DNA of 64,000 nucleotides, taken from assembly GCF_014699055.1 (NCBI RefSeq), contig NZ_JACXAC010000005.1, forward strand, positions 248,001 through 312,000, written 5' to 3'. Of this stretch, positions 26,654-33,989 are shown piece by piece. Under the pieces are notes generated by a model. The model was given only the letters and a program-made list of their open reading frames with translations. It was not told the origin of the DNA and ran no database searches. This DNA is from Hymenobacter armeniacus (GTDB taxonomy: Bacteria > Bacteroidota > Bacteroidia > Cytophagales > Hymenobacteraceae). The translations under genes and the position numbers were made by a program. Positions within the stretch are counted from its first letter, which is position 1; each line of letters begins with the position of its first letter.

Positions 26654-27406
26654 ATGCACAACAATCCGTCACTCACCACGCAACACTCACCCCTCAACAT
26701 GCAACAACTGGTTGCGGGCTACCCCGGCAGGGTGCTGGTCCGCAACCTTTTTTTGTGCCTGCCCGAGCCGGCTTTCGTGGCCGTGGTGGGCCACAACGGC
26801 AGCGGCAAAACCACTCTTTTTCGGGTACTGACGGGGCAGCTGGCCTACCAGGGCAGCGTGCAGCTGCACGGGCACGAGGTGCGCACCCTGCGCCGCGCCG
26901 CAGCCGCCGGCCTGCTGGGCTACCTGCCCCAGCGCGGCAGCATCGACTTTGCCATTGCCGTGCGCGAGCTGGTGGTCATGGGCCGCTACCGCCACCACGG
27001 CCTGCTGAGCGCCTATTCGCCGGCCGACTACGCGCTGGCCGACGCCGCGTTGGCCCGGGTGGGCATGGCGCACCTGGCCGCGCGCGACTTCACCCAGCTC
27101 TCGGGCGGGGAGCAGCAGTTGGTGTGGCTGGCCCAGCTCAGCCTGCAGGATGCGCAGGTGTATCTGCTGGATGAGCCCACGCAGCAGCTCGACGTGTACT
27201 ACCGCCGCCAGGTATTCAGCTTGGTGCACGAGTGGGCCACGGCGCAGGGCAAAACCGTGCTCTGCAGCACCCACGACCTCGACAACCTGCCCGAGTTGTC
27301 GGGCTATCTGCTCAATCTGTCAGAAGCGGAGCCGCAGCTGCGCCTCATTTCGGCCGCCACTGTGCAAGCGGCCCGCGCCTGCCTGGAGCAAGCCCCGCAG
27401 CGTTAA
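26654..27406 (+). CDS. Orphan ABC transporter ATP-binding protein, FecE/BtuD-like
   Basis: 250 residues resembling the ATPases of siderophore/haem/cobalamin importers. Walker A GHNGSGKTT is at residues 46-54, the signature LSGGEQQLVWLAQL follows FTQ, and Walker B reads VYLLDEPTQQLDV; GYLPQRGSIDFAIAVRELVV with MGRYRHHG is typical of FecE/HmuV. No permease or binding protein is near, so its partners are elsewhere. An ATG at 26699 is a possible later start, but it would cut the first beta-strand. Confidence 0.8.
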   Translation: MHNNPSLTTQHSPLNMQQLVAGYPGRVLVRNLFLCLPEPAFVAVVGHNGSGKTTLFRVLTGQLAYQGSVQLHGHEVRTLRRAAAAGLLGYLPQRGSIDFAIAVRELVVMGRYRHHGLLSAYSPADYALADAALARVGMAHLAARDFTQLSGGEQQLVWLAQLSLQDAQVYLLDEPTQQLDVYYRRQVFSLVHEWATAQGKTVLCSTHDLDNLPELSGYLLNLSEAEPQLRLISAATVQAARACLEQAPQR

Positions 27407-27413
27407 GCAAGGC

Positions 27414-28607
27414 TTACTCCCGCTGCCCCGGCCGCCCCAGCAGCACCTGCCCGATAGACCGCATGAAGGGGCCGGGCGACACCGAGTTCATGATGCGGAA
27501 ATTGTCGGCCCATGAGGTCGTTTCGTCCAGAAAGCGGAAGATGCGTTCCACGGGGTTGCGCTCGAACAGCTGGCGGAAAATGTCCCGCGTCGTTTCGCCC
27601 CGCCGGCGCATGATGTCCAGCAGCAGCGTGTCGAAGAGCCGGAATTGCCATTGGTCGCCGGTGGGGTCGGGGGGCGGGTGGCCGGTGCTGGCCAGGGCCG
27701 CCACCAGCCGTGCCGAATGCTGCTGAATGCGCTTGAAGGCGTAGCCGGTGCTGGGCTTGGCCCGCCCGCCGCGGGTGCCCAGGTTGATGATGTGCGGGCC
27801 GATGCGAGCCGGCAGCGGGTGGTCGGTCATCGGAATGGCGCCCACTTCTTCGGCCGTAATGCGGTAATCGGCCAGCCCCAGCGTCGTGCTCAGATATTGA
27901 CGGAGAGCAGCTTCGTATTCTGCTTTGGGTAGCGGGTTTTCTGAGAACAATGTGTACTCTACCAGTGCTTTGCGGGCCGAGAACGGCAGCACGTACATAA
28001 ACCGCGCCTCGTGGTGCTGCTCGCCGCGAAAGTCCATAAACTCCACCGTGGCGGGGTCGAACGCGTCGTGGTCGGTTTCGATTTCCCAGCCCACGAAGTG
28101 CTGCAGCAGGTAGCGGTGCTTCTCCGGTCGCCTCAACGCAGCCAAGTCCGGCGGGCGACTATCGAACGCGTAGCGCGCCCGGAAATCGCCGCAACTGCTG
28201 CGCACCCGTACGCCGTCAGCGCCATCTTCCAGGTCAATCACCGTGCCCCGCACGATGGTAAACTGGGGGTTGTCGGCCAGCGCCCGTTGCACGAAGCGGT
28301 AGTAATCCAGCCCGTTGATGGTTTTGTAGCGGTAGCGGCCCAAGTCGATGACGCGCTCAAAGCCGGGGCTGCGGAAGGCAATTTGTCGCCACTCGTGCGC
28401 CACAATGCCGTCGAATAGACCCGGCGCATCGGCCCAGAAGGACCAGGTGCGGTCGTCCTGTGCCTTGGCCTCCGGCTCGATAAGCAGCACTTTCTTGCGG
28501 GCCAGCCGGGGTTCCTGCGCAATGTGATAGGCCAAGCTGAGGCCGGCCGCCCCGCCGCCCACAATGAGGTAATCATAATCGAAAGTGGCGGCGGTAGGAG
28601 CGGGCAT
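27414..28607 (-). CDS. crtY: Lycopene beta-cyclase family protein
   Basis: 397 residues. The N-terminal dinucleotide fold DYLIVGGGAAGLSLAYHIAQ binds FAD; DRTWSFWADAPGLFD, GRYRYKTINGLDYYRFVQ and IPMTDHPLPARIGPHIINLG are hallmarks of CrtY/CrtL-type cyclases, and GGRAKPSTGYAFKRIQQHSA is the C-terminal membrane-facing motif. The enzyme closes the beta-ionone rings of lycopene to give carotenes, in keeping with pigmented Cytophagales. Other crt genes are not adjacent. The ATG at 28607 (MPAPTAATF) is used. It is convergent with the ABC ATPase gene, 7 nt apart. Confidence 0.88.
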   Translation of the reverse strand: MPAPTAATFDYDYLIVGGGAAGLSLAYHIAQEPRLARKKVLLIEPEAKAQDDRTWSFWADAPGLFDGIVAHEWRQIAFRSPGFERVIDLGRYRYKTINGLDYYRFVQRALADNPQFTIVRGTVIDLEDGADGVRVRSSCGDFRARYAFDSRPPDLAALRRPEKHRYLLQHFVGWEIETDHDAFDPATVEFMDFRGEQHHEARFMYVLPFSARKALVEYTLFSENPLPKAEYEAALRQYLSTTLGLADYRITAEEVGAIPMTDHPLPARIGPHIINLGTRGGRAKPSTGYAFKRIQQHSARLVAALASTGHPPPDPTGDQWQFRLFDTLLLDIMRRRGETTRDIFRQLFERNPVERIFRFLDETTSWADNFRIMNSVSPGPFMRSIGQVLLGRPGQRE

Positions 28608-28641
28608 AAAAAAATGGCAACGGCAGGCGAAAGCTACCCAC

Positions 28642-28670
28642 AAAAAAGCCGCTTCCGAAGAAGCGGCTTT
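28642..28670 (-). terminator. Terminator of the LOG-family gene
   Basis: AAAGCCGCTTC (28645-28655) pairs exactly with 28660-28670 around a 4-nt loop and is followed by a T run on the minus strand, 27 nt after the stop. Confidence 0.8.
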
Positions 28671-28697
28671 GCATAACCACGGGCTTGCCGGACCGGT

Positions 28698-29567
28698 TTA
28701 GAAGTTCGGCGACAGCAGGTACTTGTGGTAGAAGTCGTCGATGATTTTCACGGCTTCGCTGGCGTCGTCCACAATCTGCACCAGGTTTAGGTCCTCGGGC
28801 GAGATGTTGTGCTCTTCGTGCAGCATCACGTCTTTCACCCACTGAAACAGGCCGTTCCAGTACGCCGAGCCCACCAGCACGATGGGGAAGCGGCTGATTT
28901 TCTTGGTCTGAATCAGCGTCATGGCTTCAAACAGCTCGTCGAGCGTGCCGAAGCCGCCGGGCATGCCCACGAAGGCCTGCGCGTATTTCACAAACATCAC
29001 CTTGCGCACGAAGAAGTAATCGAAGTCGATGCACTTGTCCTGGTCGATGTAGATGTTGTGGGTTTGCTCGAAGGGCAGCTCAATGTTGAGGCCCACCGAC
29101 TTGCCGCCCTCGGAGCGGGCGCCCTTGTTGCCGGCCTCCATGATGCCGGGGCCGCCGCCCGTGATGACGCCGTAGCCGTGGCGCACCAGCTTGGCCGCAA
29201 TTTCCTCGGCCTGCTTGTAGTAAGGATTGTCGGGCTTGGTGCGCGCCGAGCCGAAGATGCTCACGCAGGGACCGATTTTGGACATCTTCTCGAAGCCCTC
29301 CACAAACTCGGCCATCACCTTGAAAATCTGCCAGCTGTCGGCGATTTTGATTTCGTTCCAGTCCTTGTCCACGAAGGCTTTGCGCAGGCGCTGCTCGTCC
29401 TCCAGGGCCATGGTGGTTTCGCCGTGCGCGCTCTGGCGCATCTCCGTGATGGAGGTCAGCTTGTCGTCGTTGACGTTGGGCTGCTTGATGGTTTTGCCGC
29501 TGCCGGCGTTCAGCATTTCGTCGGCCGCTTTGGTTTTGCTGGTCTTGGGTTTTTTCAGTGTAGACAT
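28698..29567 (-). CDS. TIGR00730/LOG family Rossmann protein
   Basis: 289 residues. The core (about 95-275) is a LOG-type Rossmann fold with GGGPGIMEAGNKGA and PGGFGTLDELFEAMT, the PGGxGTxxE motif of cytokinin-activating nucleoside 5'-monophosphate phosphoribohydrolases and related nucleotide hydrolases. A Lys-rich, probably disordered N-terminal extension of about 50 residues (LKKPKTSKTKAADE) precedes it. The true substrate in bacteria is uncertain. The leader carries a promoter and a hairpin at the predicted 5' end. Confidence 0.88.
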   Translation of the reverse strand: MSTLKKPKTSKTKAADEMLNAGSGKTIKQPNVNDDKLTSITEMRQSAHGETTMALEDEQRLRKAFVDKDWNEIKIADSWQIFKVMAEFVEGFEKMSKIGPCVSIFGSARTKPDNPYYKQAEEIAAKLVRHGYGVITGGGPGIMEAGNKGARSEGGKSVGLNIELPFEQTHNIYIDQDKCIDFDYFFVRKVMFVKYAQAFVGMPGGFGTLDELFEAMTLIQTKKISRFPIVLVGSAYWNGLFQWVKDVMLHEEHNISPEDLNLVQIVDDASEAVKIIDDFYHKYLLSPNF

Positions 29568-29601
29568 AATTGCAAGTGGAAATACCTACCAAAAACAAAA
29601 T

Positions 29602-29620
29602 CGCCCCGAACCGGGGCGAC
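29602..29620 (-). promoter_or_regulatory. Hairpin at the predicted 5' end of the LOG-family mRNA
   Basis: TCGCCCCG (29602-29609) and its complement (29613-29620) enclose a 3-nt loop; on the minus strand TTTTGTTTTT follows. The -7 element just upstream predicts a start near 29619, so the hairpin opens the transcript. Confidence 0.55.
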
Positions 29621-29622
29621 TC

Positions 29623-29630
29623 AAAAGTAG
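29623..29630 (-). promoter_or_regulatory. -7 element TACTTTTG of the LOG-family gene
   Basis: Exact TAnnTTTG on the minus strand, 56 nt before the ATG at 29567. No TTG at the usual spacing. Confidence 0.45.
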
Positions 29631-29807
29631 GGCGTCAAAGATATTGATTTGTTAGCAAACAATCACGCTTGCCCACGTTTTAGGGCTTGAAGAAGAGCAG
29701 TATGCCGAGCTTGCCACGGCCGCTGGCGCGCTACAATCGATTGCAGCGCTTGTGCCAGGGCCCCAGCAAGCTCAGCTTAACCCGTTGTCGCTCTTCTGGC
29801 TATCGCC

Positions 29808-31037
29808 TCACACCAGCTGCCGCAGCGCCATCTCGAACGAGCGCTGCGCGATGCCGGTGGCCTGCGAATTTTCCTGATGCGTGCGCTCCAGCGCGGCCCC
29901 GATGATGCGCGAAGTGTCGGCAAAAATGGCTTGGTCGGTGATTTCGGCGCCGGTTTCCATGAGGTAGGCAAACACGCGGGCCATGCCGCAGTTGGCAATG
30001 AAATCGGGGATGACGGCCGCGCGCTCGTCGGCAAACACGCCGGTGGGCCCGAAGAAAATTTCCGGGTCGGCGAAGGGCACGTTGGCGCCGCAGCTTATCA
30101 CCTTGAGGCCACCGGCCAGCAGCTGCTCCACCTGCGCCTGCGTGACGAGGCGCGACGACGCGGCCGGAATGAAAATATCGGCCCCCACCGACCACACCCG
30201 CTCGTTGATTTCGGCAAACGAGAGCAGGTGCTCGGCCGTCAGGGCATTGCCTTTGCGGGCCAGCAGCAGGGCGCGGATTTCTTCCAGGCCCAGGCCGTCG
30301 GTGCTCAGCAGGCCGCCGGCCCGGTCGATGATGCCCACAATGCGCACGCCCTGGCCGGCCAGGTAATAGGCCGCCGCCGCGCCCACGTTGCCCCAGCCCT
30401 GGATGATGGCGCGCTGCCCGCGCAGCTCTGTGCCGGGCCAGAGGCGGTAGTAATGGCGCACGGCCTCGGCCACGCCGTAGCCGGTGATGAGGTCGGCCAC
30501 GGTGTATTTGCGGGCCAAGTCGGGTGAGAAGGTGGCGTCTTCCACCACTTTCACCACGCCCTGGCGCAGCTGGCCCAGCTTCTGGATTTTTTGGGGTTCG
30601 GTGGCGCGGTAATGGCCGTTCACCACACCTTCCTGCGGGTGCCACAGTCCGTATTCTTCAGTTATCGGTATAACCTCATGTATCTCATCTACGTTAAGGT
30701 CACCACCGGTGCCGTAGTAGTTTTTCAATAGCGGAATGACGGCGCGGTACCACCTTTCCAACACCCCGCGCTTGCGCGGGTCCTGCGGGTCGAAGTTGAT
30801 GCCCGATTTCGCCCCGCCGATTGCCGGCCCCGACACCGTGAACTTGACCTCCATCGTTTTTGCCAGGCTTTCTACCTCGCGCTTGTCGAGGCCTTTGCGC
30901 ATGCGCGTGCCGCCCCCGGCCGCGCCCCCGCGCAGGGAGTTGATGACCACCCAGCCTTCGGCTTCGGTTTCAGCGTCTTGCCACTCGAATACGATTTCGG
31001 GGCGCTTGTTTTCAAATTTTGTGAGCAGGTCAAGCAT
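29808..31037 (-). CDS. Glu/Leu/Phe/Val dehydrogenase family protein
   Basis: 409 residues of the amino-acid dehydrogenase family. The dimerisation/catalytic half has GGAAGGGTRMRKGLDKREVE and MEVKFTVSGPAIGGAKSGIN (the K-S-G-I motif with the catalytic Lys), PRKRGVLERWYRAVIPLLKN and ADLITGYGVAEAVRHYY; the NAD(P)-binding fold begins IIQGWGNVGAAAAYYLA. It oxidatively deaminates an amino acid to its 2-oxo acid; the sequence is closer to glutamate than to leucine dehydrogenases. A second family member is encoded at 36804-37895. Confidence 0.85.
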   Translation of the reverse strand: MLDLLTKFENKRPEIVFEWQDAETEAEGWVVINSLRGGAAGGGTRMRKGLDKREVESLAKTMEVKFTVSGPAIGGAKSGINFDPQDPRKRGVLERWYRAVIPLLKNYYGTGGDLNVDEIHEVIPITEEYGLWHPQEGVVNGHYRATEPQKIQKLGQLRQGVVKVVEDATFSPDLARKYTVADLITGYGVAEAVRHYYRLWPGTELRGQRAIIQGWGNVGAAAAYYLAGQGVRIVGIIDRAGGLLSTDGLGLEEIRALLLARKGNALTAEHLLSFAEINERVWSVGADIFIPAASSRLVTQAQVEQLLAGGLKVISCGANVPFADPEIFFGPTGVFADERAAVIPDFIANCGMARVFAYLMETGAEITDQAIFADTSRIIGAALERTHQENSQATGIAQRSFEMALRQLV

Positions 31038-31075
31038 CGGTTGAATACAAAAAAGCGTCTTTACAAACAGGGCCG

Positions 31076-31083
31076 CAAAGGTA
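31076..31083 (-). promoter_or_regulatory. -7 element TACCTTTG of the Glu/Leu dehydrogenase gene
   Basis: Exact TAnnTTTG on the minus strand; predicted start near 31072 gives a 35-nt leader. It lies beside the TTCAAAT repeats at 31105-31148. Confidence 0.5.
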
Positions 31084-31104
31084 CGCGGCGGCCCGGTGCC
31101 GGGC

Positions 31105-31189
31105 TTTCAAATAGGATGTTACCCATTTGAAAATAAAAATCTTCAAATACTGCAGTATAGGAAGGAAAAATAAATCTATTTCTTCCTAT
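31105..31189. promoter_or_regulatory. Cluster of operator-like inverted repeats before the ArsR-type gene
   Basis: TTTCAAAT (31105-31112) and ATTTGAAA (31125-31132) form an exact inverted repeat; TTCAAAT recurs at 31142-31148. A second palindrome, ATAGGAAGGAAA (31157-31168) against TTTCTTCCTAT (31179-31189), is perfect apart from one extra base. The stretch is AT-rich and lies between two divergent genes, the right one an ArsR-type regulator that could bind here. Confidence 0.5.
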
Positions 31190-31278
31190 TTTGCATAGTC
31201 TTTAGGAACTACCTGAGTAGTACCGCTGTATTGCACTTATTCTACGCTTCCATTTTCCTTTCACTTTTTATCGACTTC

Positions 31279-31599
31279 ATGAAACCATTGCATTCGCGTG
31301 TTGAAGCGCAACAGTTGGACCGTGCCGCGGCTATGCTCAAGGTTCTCTCGCATCCCAAACGTTTGGCCATTGTTGACCTGCTGGGCAAAACCAAAGGCAA
31401 GGACAGCCAAATGTCCGTTACCGATATCTACCAGGCCCTCGACCTTCCCCAGGCCATTGCTTCGCAACACCTCATCACCCTCAAAGACCGGGGCGTGCTG
31501 AAGTCGAGCAAAGTGGGCACCAAGATTTATTACTCGCTGGCAGTGCCGCAGCTGCTGAAAGTAATTGATACCCTGGAAGATTATTCGGGCCGGTTGTAG
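31279..31599 (+). CDS. ArsR-type winged-helix regulator
   Basis: 106 residues. MLKVLSHPKRLAIVDLLGKT, YQALDLPQAIASQHLITLKD and GVLKSSKVGTKIYYSLAV give the standard ArsR/SmtB helix-turn-helix and wing. The metal-sensor motif of ArsR/SmtB (ELCVCDL in helix 3) is absent: the segment reads MSVTDIYQALDL without cysteines, so the ligand is probably not a soft metal. The ATG at 31279 begins MKPLHSRVEAQQLDR. It may act on itself and on the divergent dehydrogenase through the repeats in between. Confidence 0.82.
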   Translation: MKPLHSRVEAQQLDRAAAMLKVLSHPKRLAIVDLLGKTKGKDSQMSVTDIYQALDLPQAIASQHLITLKDRGVLKSSKVGTKIYYSLAVPQLLKVIDTLEDYSGRL

Positions 31600-31626
31600 C
31601 CTGAGCTAGCTAGCTTTAGTTGAAGG

Positions 31627-31656
31627 AGGCTGTTTCGCAAGAGGCAGCCTTTTTTA
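31627..31656 (+). terminator. Terminator of the ArsR-type gene
   Basis: AGGCTG (31627-31632) pairs with CAGCCT (31645-31650), followed by a run of T. The arms are short but the T run is clear. Confidence 0.65.
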
Positions 31657-32259
31657 TGCGCCCTGCGGCGCGCTGAACGCAGCGTGCAAGGCCAGCACCT
31701 GCGGCAGCAGCGGCTGCGCGTCGTCGTTGGTCAGCACGTAGTCGGCGCGTTGCATCTTCTCCTCCTCGCTGAGCTGTTTGGCCATGATGGCCCGCACGTC
31801 GGCCAGGGAGCGGTGCGGGTCGCGGCGCAGCACCCGCGCCTCGCGCACCGGCAGCGGCGCATACACCGTAATGATGCGGTCGAGCTGTTGGTACGAGCCT
31901 GCTTCGAAGAGCAGGGCGGCTTCCTTGAGCACGTAGGGGTGGCCCGCGGCCTCCTGCGCCCGAGCCCAGGCTTCAAAATCGAGGCCTACCTGCGGGTGCA
32001 CCAGCGCGTTGAGCTGCGCCAGCAGCGCGGGATTGTTGAACACCGTGCTGGCCAGCAGCGGCCGGTTGAGCCGGCCGGCGGCGTCGTAGGTGTCGGGGCC
32101 AAAGGCTGCGGTGAGCTCACGGCGCAGCTCGGCCCCGTTTTCCATCAGCCAGCGGGCGCGGGAGTCGGCGTCGTAGGTGGGCACGCCCAGGGCCTGAAAC
32201 AAGCGGCTGGCAATGCTCTTGCCCGAGCCAATGCCGCCGGTGATGCCAATGCGCAGCAT
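31654..32259 (-). CDS. coaE: Dephospho-CoA kinase
   Basis: 201 residues, the normal length. The P-loop GGIGSGKS is at residues 8-15, DADSRARWLMENG is the substrate lid region, and VLKEAALLFEAGSYQQLD the conserved LLFE motif. It phosphorylates dephospho-CoA, the last step of coenzyme A synthesis. The YbbR gene ends 2 nt before its start, so it is the tail of a tight operon with yajC. Confidence 0.94.
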   Translation of the reverse strand: MLRIGITGGIGSGKSIASRLFQALGVPTYDADSRARWLMENGAELRRELTAAFGPDTYDAAGRLNRPLLASTVFNNPALLAQLNALVHPQVGLDFEAWARAQEAAGHPYVLKEAALLFEAGSYQQLDRIITVYAPLPVREARVLRRDPHRSLADVRAIMAKQLSEEEKMQRADYVLTNDDAQPLLPQVLALHAAFSAPQGA

Positions 32260-32261
32260 GG

Positions 32262-32993
32262 TTAACGACTGAAGTGGTTGATGGCGCGACGACGCCCGGG
32301 CGCGGCCGGCGCTGTGTTGGCAAGGCGGCTCACGCGCACCGTGGAAACGGACGGCCGCACCTGCGACGGGGCACGCAACTCTACTTCGACATTGTCGGAC
32401 GCGCCGGCGCCCTTGGGCAGTGCCACGGGGTAGGGGCTGGGCAACGAGTTAACCAGCGAGGCTGGCCCGCGAAAGCTAACGGTGGCGGGCGTGAAGCGCG
32501 CCGCCCGAGTCTGCCCCGAATCGGGCGCCAGTGCCAGGGGCAGGCGCCGCGTGGCGTAGCGGTCGAAGGTCAGCCGGAGGGTGTCGCCGGCCCACTCGTT
32601 TATCTGCACGCCCTCAAGCGCATTTTGGAGACCGCGGCGCCAGGCGGCGGGGGGCAGGTAGCGCGTGCCCGGCAGGGGCACGGGGCGCAGGTCGGCGGGG
32701 TGGGTGCCCCAGCCCATGTTGGCGCGCAATAGCCGCCAGCCCTGGCCCGTGACGGTGACTGGCAACGCCGTGGGCAGTGGCCGCAGGGGCACGTAGCGGG
32801 CCGAGTCGTAGTGCCAGGCCAAGGGGCAGCTCACGCGCGTGGTGTAAGTCTTGTTCAGGGCGTTCATTTGCCAGAACAGGCCGGCGGCCAGCAGGCACGC
32901 CGTCACGGCCCGGTAAAAACTGGGTTCCTGGCCCGCAAAGGGCCGCACGAACCAGCGCACCAGCCGGCCCGCCCGGTTCAGCGGCCCGTCCAT
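32262..32993 (-). CDS. YbbR-like domain membrane protein
   Basis: 243 residues with one N-terminal membrane helix (about 26-46, AVTACLLAAGLFWQ) and a periplasmic part of beta-rich YbbR-type repeats (LPVTVTGQGWRLL, then FTPATVSFRGPASLVNSLP, the family's x-V-x-GP-x-S motif). In Firmicutes, YbbR/CdaR regulates a diadenylate cyclase; the cyclase is not adjacent here. It starts 2 nt after yajC ends and is followed 2 nt later by coaE, an order common in Bacteroidota. Confidence 0.75.
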   Translation of the reverse strand: MDGPLNRAGRLVRWFVRPFAGQEPSFYRAVTACLLAAGLFWQMNALNKTYTTRVSCPLAWHYDSARYVPLRPLPTALPVTVTGQGWRLLRANMGWGTHPADLRPVPLPGTRYLPPAAWRRGLQNALEGVQINEWAGDTLRLTFDRYATRRLPLALAPDSGQTRAARFTPATVSFRGPASLVNSLPSPYPVALPKGAGASDNVEVELRAPSQVRPSVSTVRVSRLANTAPAAPGRRRAINHFSR

Positions 32994-32995
32994 GG

Positions 32996-33325
32996 CTAGC
33001 TGGCGGCGGGGGCGTCGGCGCTGGGGCTCGTTTTGCTGCCCACTTCACGGGCAATGGCCGAGCGGTCGAAGCGCAGCTTGGTGCCGCGGTCCACTTCCAC
33101 CACCACGGTGTCTTCGGTCAGGTCGACCACCAGCCCGTGCAGGCCGCCGATGGTCACGATGCGCGTGCCCTTGGTGAGCGCCTGCCGGAAGGACTTGGCT
33201 TCGGCTGCGCGCTTTTGCTGGGGCCGAATCAGGAAGAAAAACACCACCAGGCCAATGGCAACGGGGAAAATCAACTGGGTCAAATCCATTCCTCCGGCGG
33301 CCTGTAAAAATAACGTCAACAACAT
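32996..33325 (-). CDS. yajC: Preprotein translocase subunit YajC
   Basis: 109 residues. One N-terminal membrane helix, FPVAIGLVVFFFLIRPQQKR, is followed by KSFRQALTKGTRIVTIGGLH and VVVEVDRGTKLRFDRSAI, the YajC signature. YajC joins SecDF in the accessory holotranslocon. The C-terminal tail is Ala/Ser-rich. It follows DUF1573 by 24 nt. Confidence 0.92.
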   Translation of the reverse strand: MLLTLFLQAAGGMDLTQLIFPVAIGLVVFFFLIRPQQKRAAEAKSFRQALTKGTRIVTIGGLHGLVVDLTEDTVVVEVDRGTKLRFDRSAIAREVGSKTSPSADAPAAS

Positions 33326-33349
33326 GGCGGTAAGCGTGAAAGAGGTGAT

Positions 33350-33859
33350 TTAGAGGGGCTTCTTGGCATCGGCCGTCAGCACGTTGCCTTTGATGAGGAT
33401 GGTGGTGATGGTGGGCTGGGTATTGGCCCGCACCGCCACCTGCTTGCTGATGATGCCTTGCTTGCCGCGGCTGTCAAACTGCACTTCCAGGGTGCCCTGG
33501 GCGCCGGGGGCCACGGGCTCCTTGGTCCAGCTGGGCGTGGTGCAGCCGCACGAAGCGGTGGCGTCCTCAATCAGCAGCGGCGACTTGCCGGTGTTGGTGA
33601 AGGCGAAGGTGTGGTGCACCTTCGTGTCGGGCTTGATGTCGCCGAAGTCAAATTCGGACTCGGTGAATTTCATCACCGGGGCGTTGGGGTTGGGCGCTTC
33701 GTTTTCGCTCACCACGTTGGGGTTGTCCACGGTGGGGTTGGCGGCCGCGTCGGAAGCTTCGGTGGCGGCGGCGTTCATGCCTTCGGTGCCCACCTCGTTC
33801 TTGTCGCGGTTGCAGGCGCCGAGCAGCAGAGCAGCAGCCAGGAAAATCTGGTATTTCAT
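33350..33859 (-). CDS. DUF1573 lipoprotein
   Basis: 169 residues. The N-terminus ends in LLLGAC, a good lipobox, so the protein is probably anchored at Cys15. After an Asn/Ala/Pro-rich linker comes the DUF1573 beta-sandwich: FDFGDIKPDTKVHHTFAFTN, DATASCGCTTPSWTKEPVAP (with the conserved CGC-T motif) and GTLEVQFDSRGKQG. Family role unknown. The ATG at 33859 is chosen because the signal starts right there. Confidence 0.85.
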   Translation of the reverse strand: MKYQIFLAAALLLGACNRDKNEVGTEGMNAAATEASDAAANPTVDNPNVVSENEAPNPNAPVMKFTESEFDFGDIKPDTKVHHTFAFTNTGKSPLLIEDATASCGCTTPSWTKEPVAPGAQGTLEVQFDSRGKQGIISKQVAVRANTQPTITTILIKGNVLTADAKKPL

Positions 33860-33989
33860 GAGTGGGGTATGTATCTGGTTGTCAGCCCAAGCCCGCAGGG
33901 CTTTCTCTCCGCCGAACAAACGGTTCAGCGTGAGAAGGGCCTTCGCAGGCTCAGGAGGCCAAACGATTGGTAGGCAGCAACGCGATGAG

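Noticed and set aside
29640-29807. Possible gene remnant between the LOG-family gene and the dehydrogenase gene
   Set aside because: A plus-strand frame reads like a helical peptide for about 50 residues, but it lacks a start codon, runs into the antisense of the dehydrogenase and has no recognisable match.
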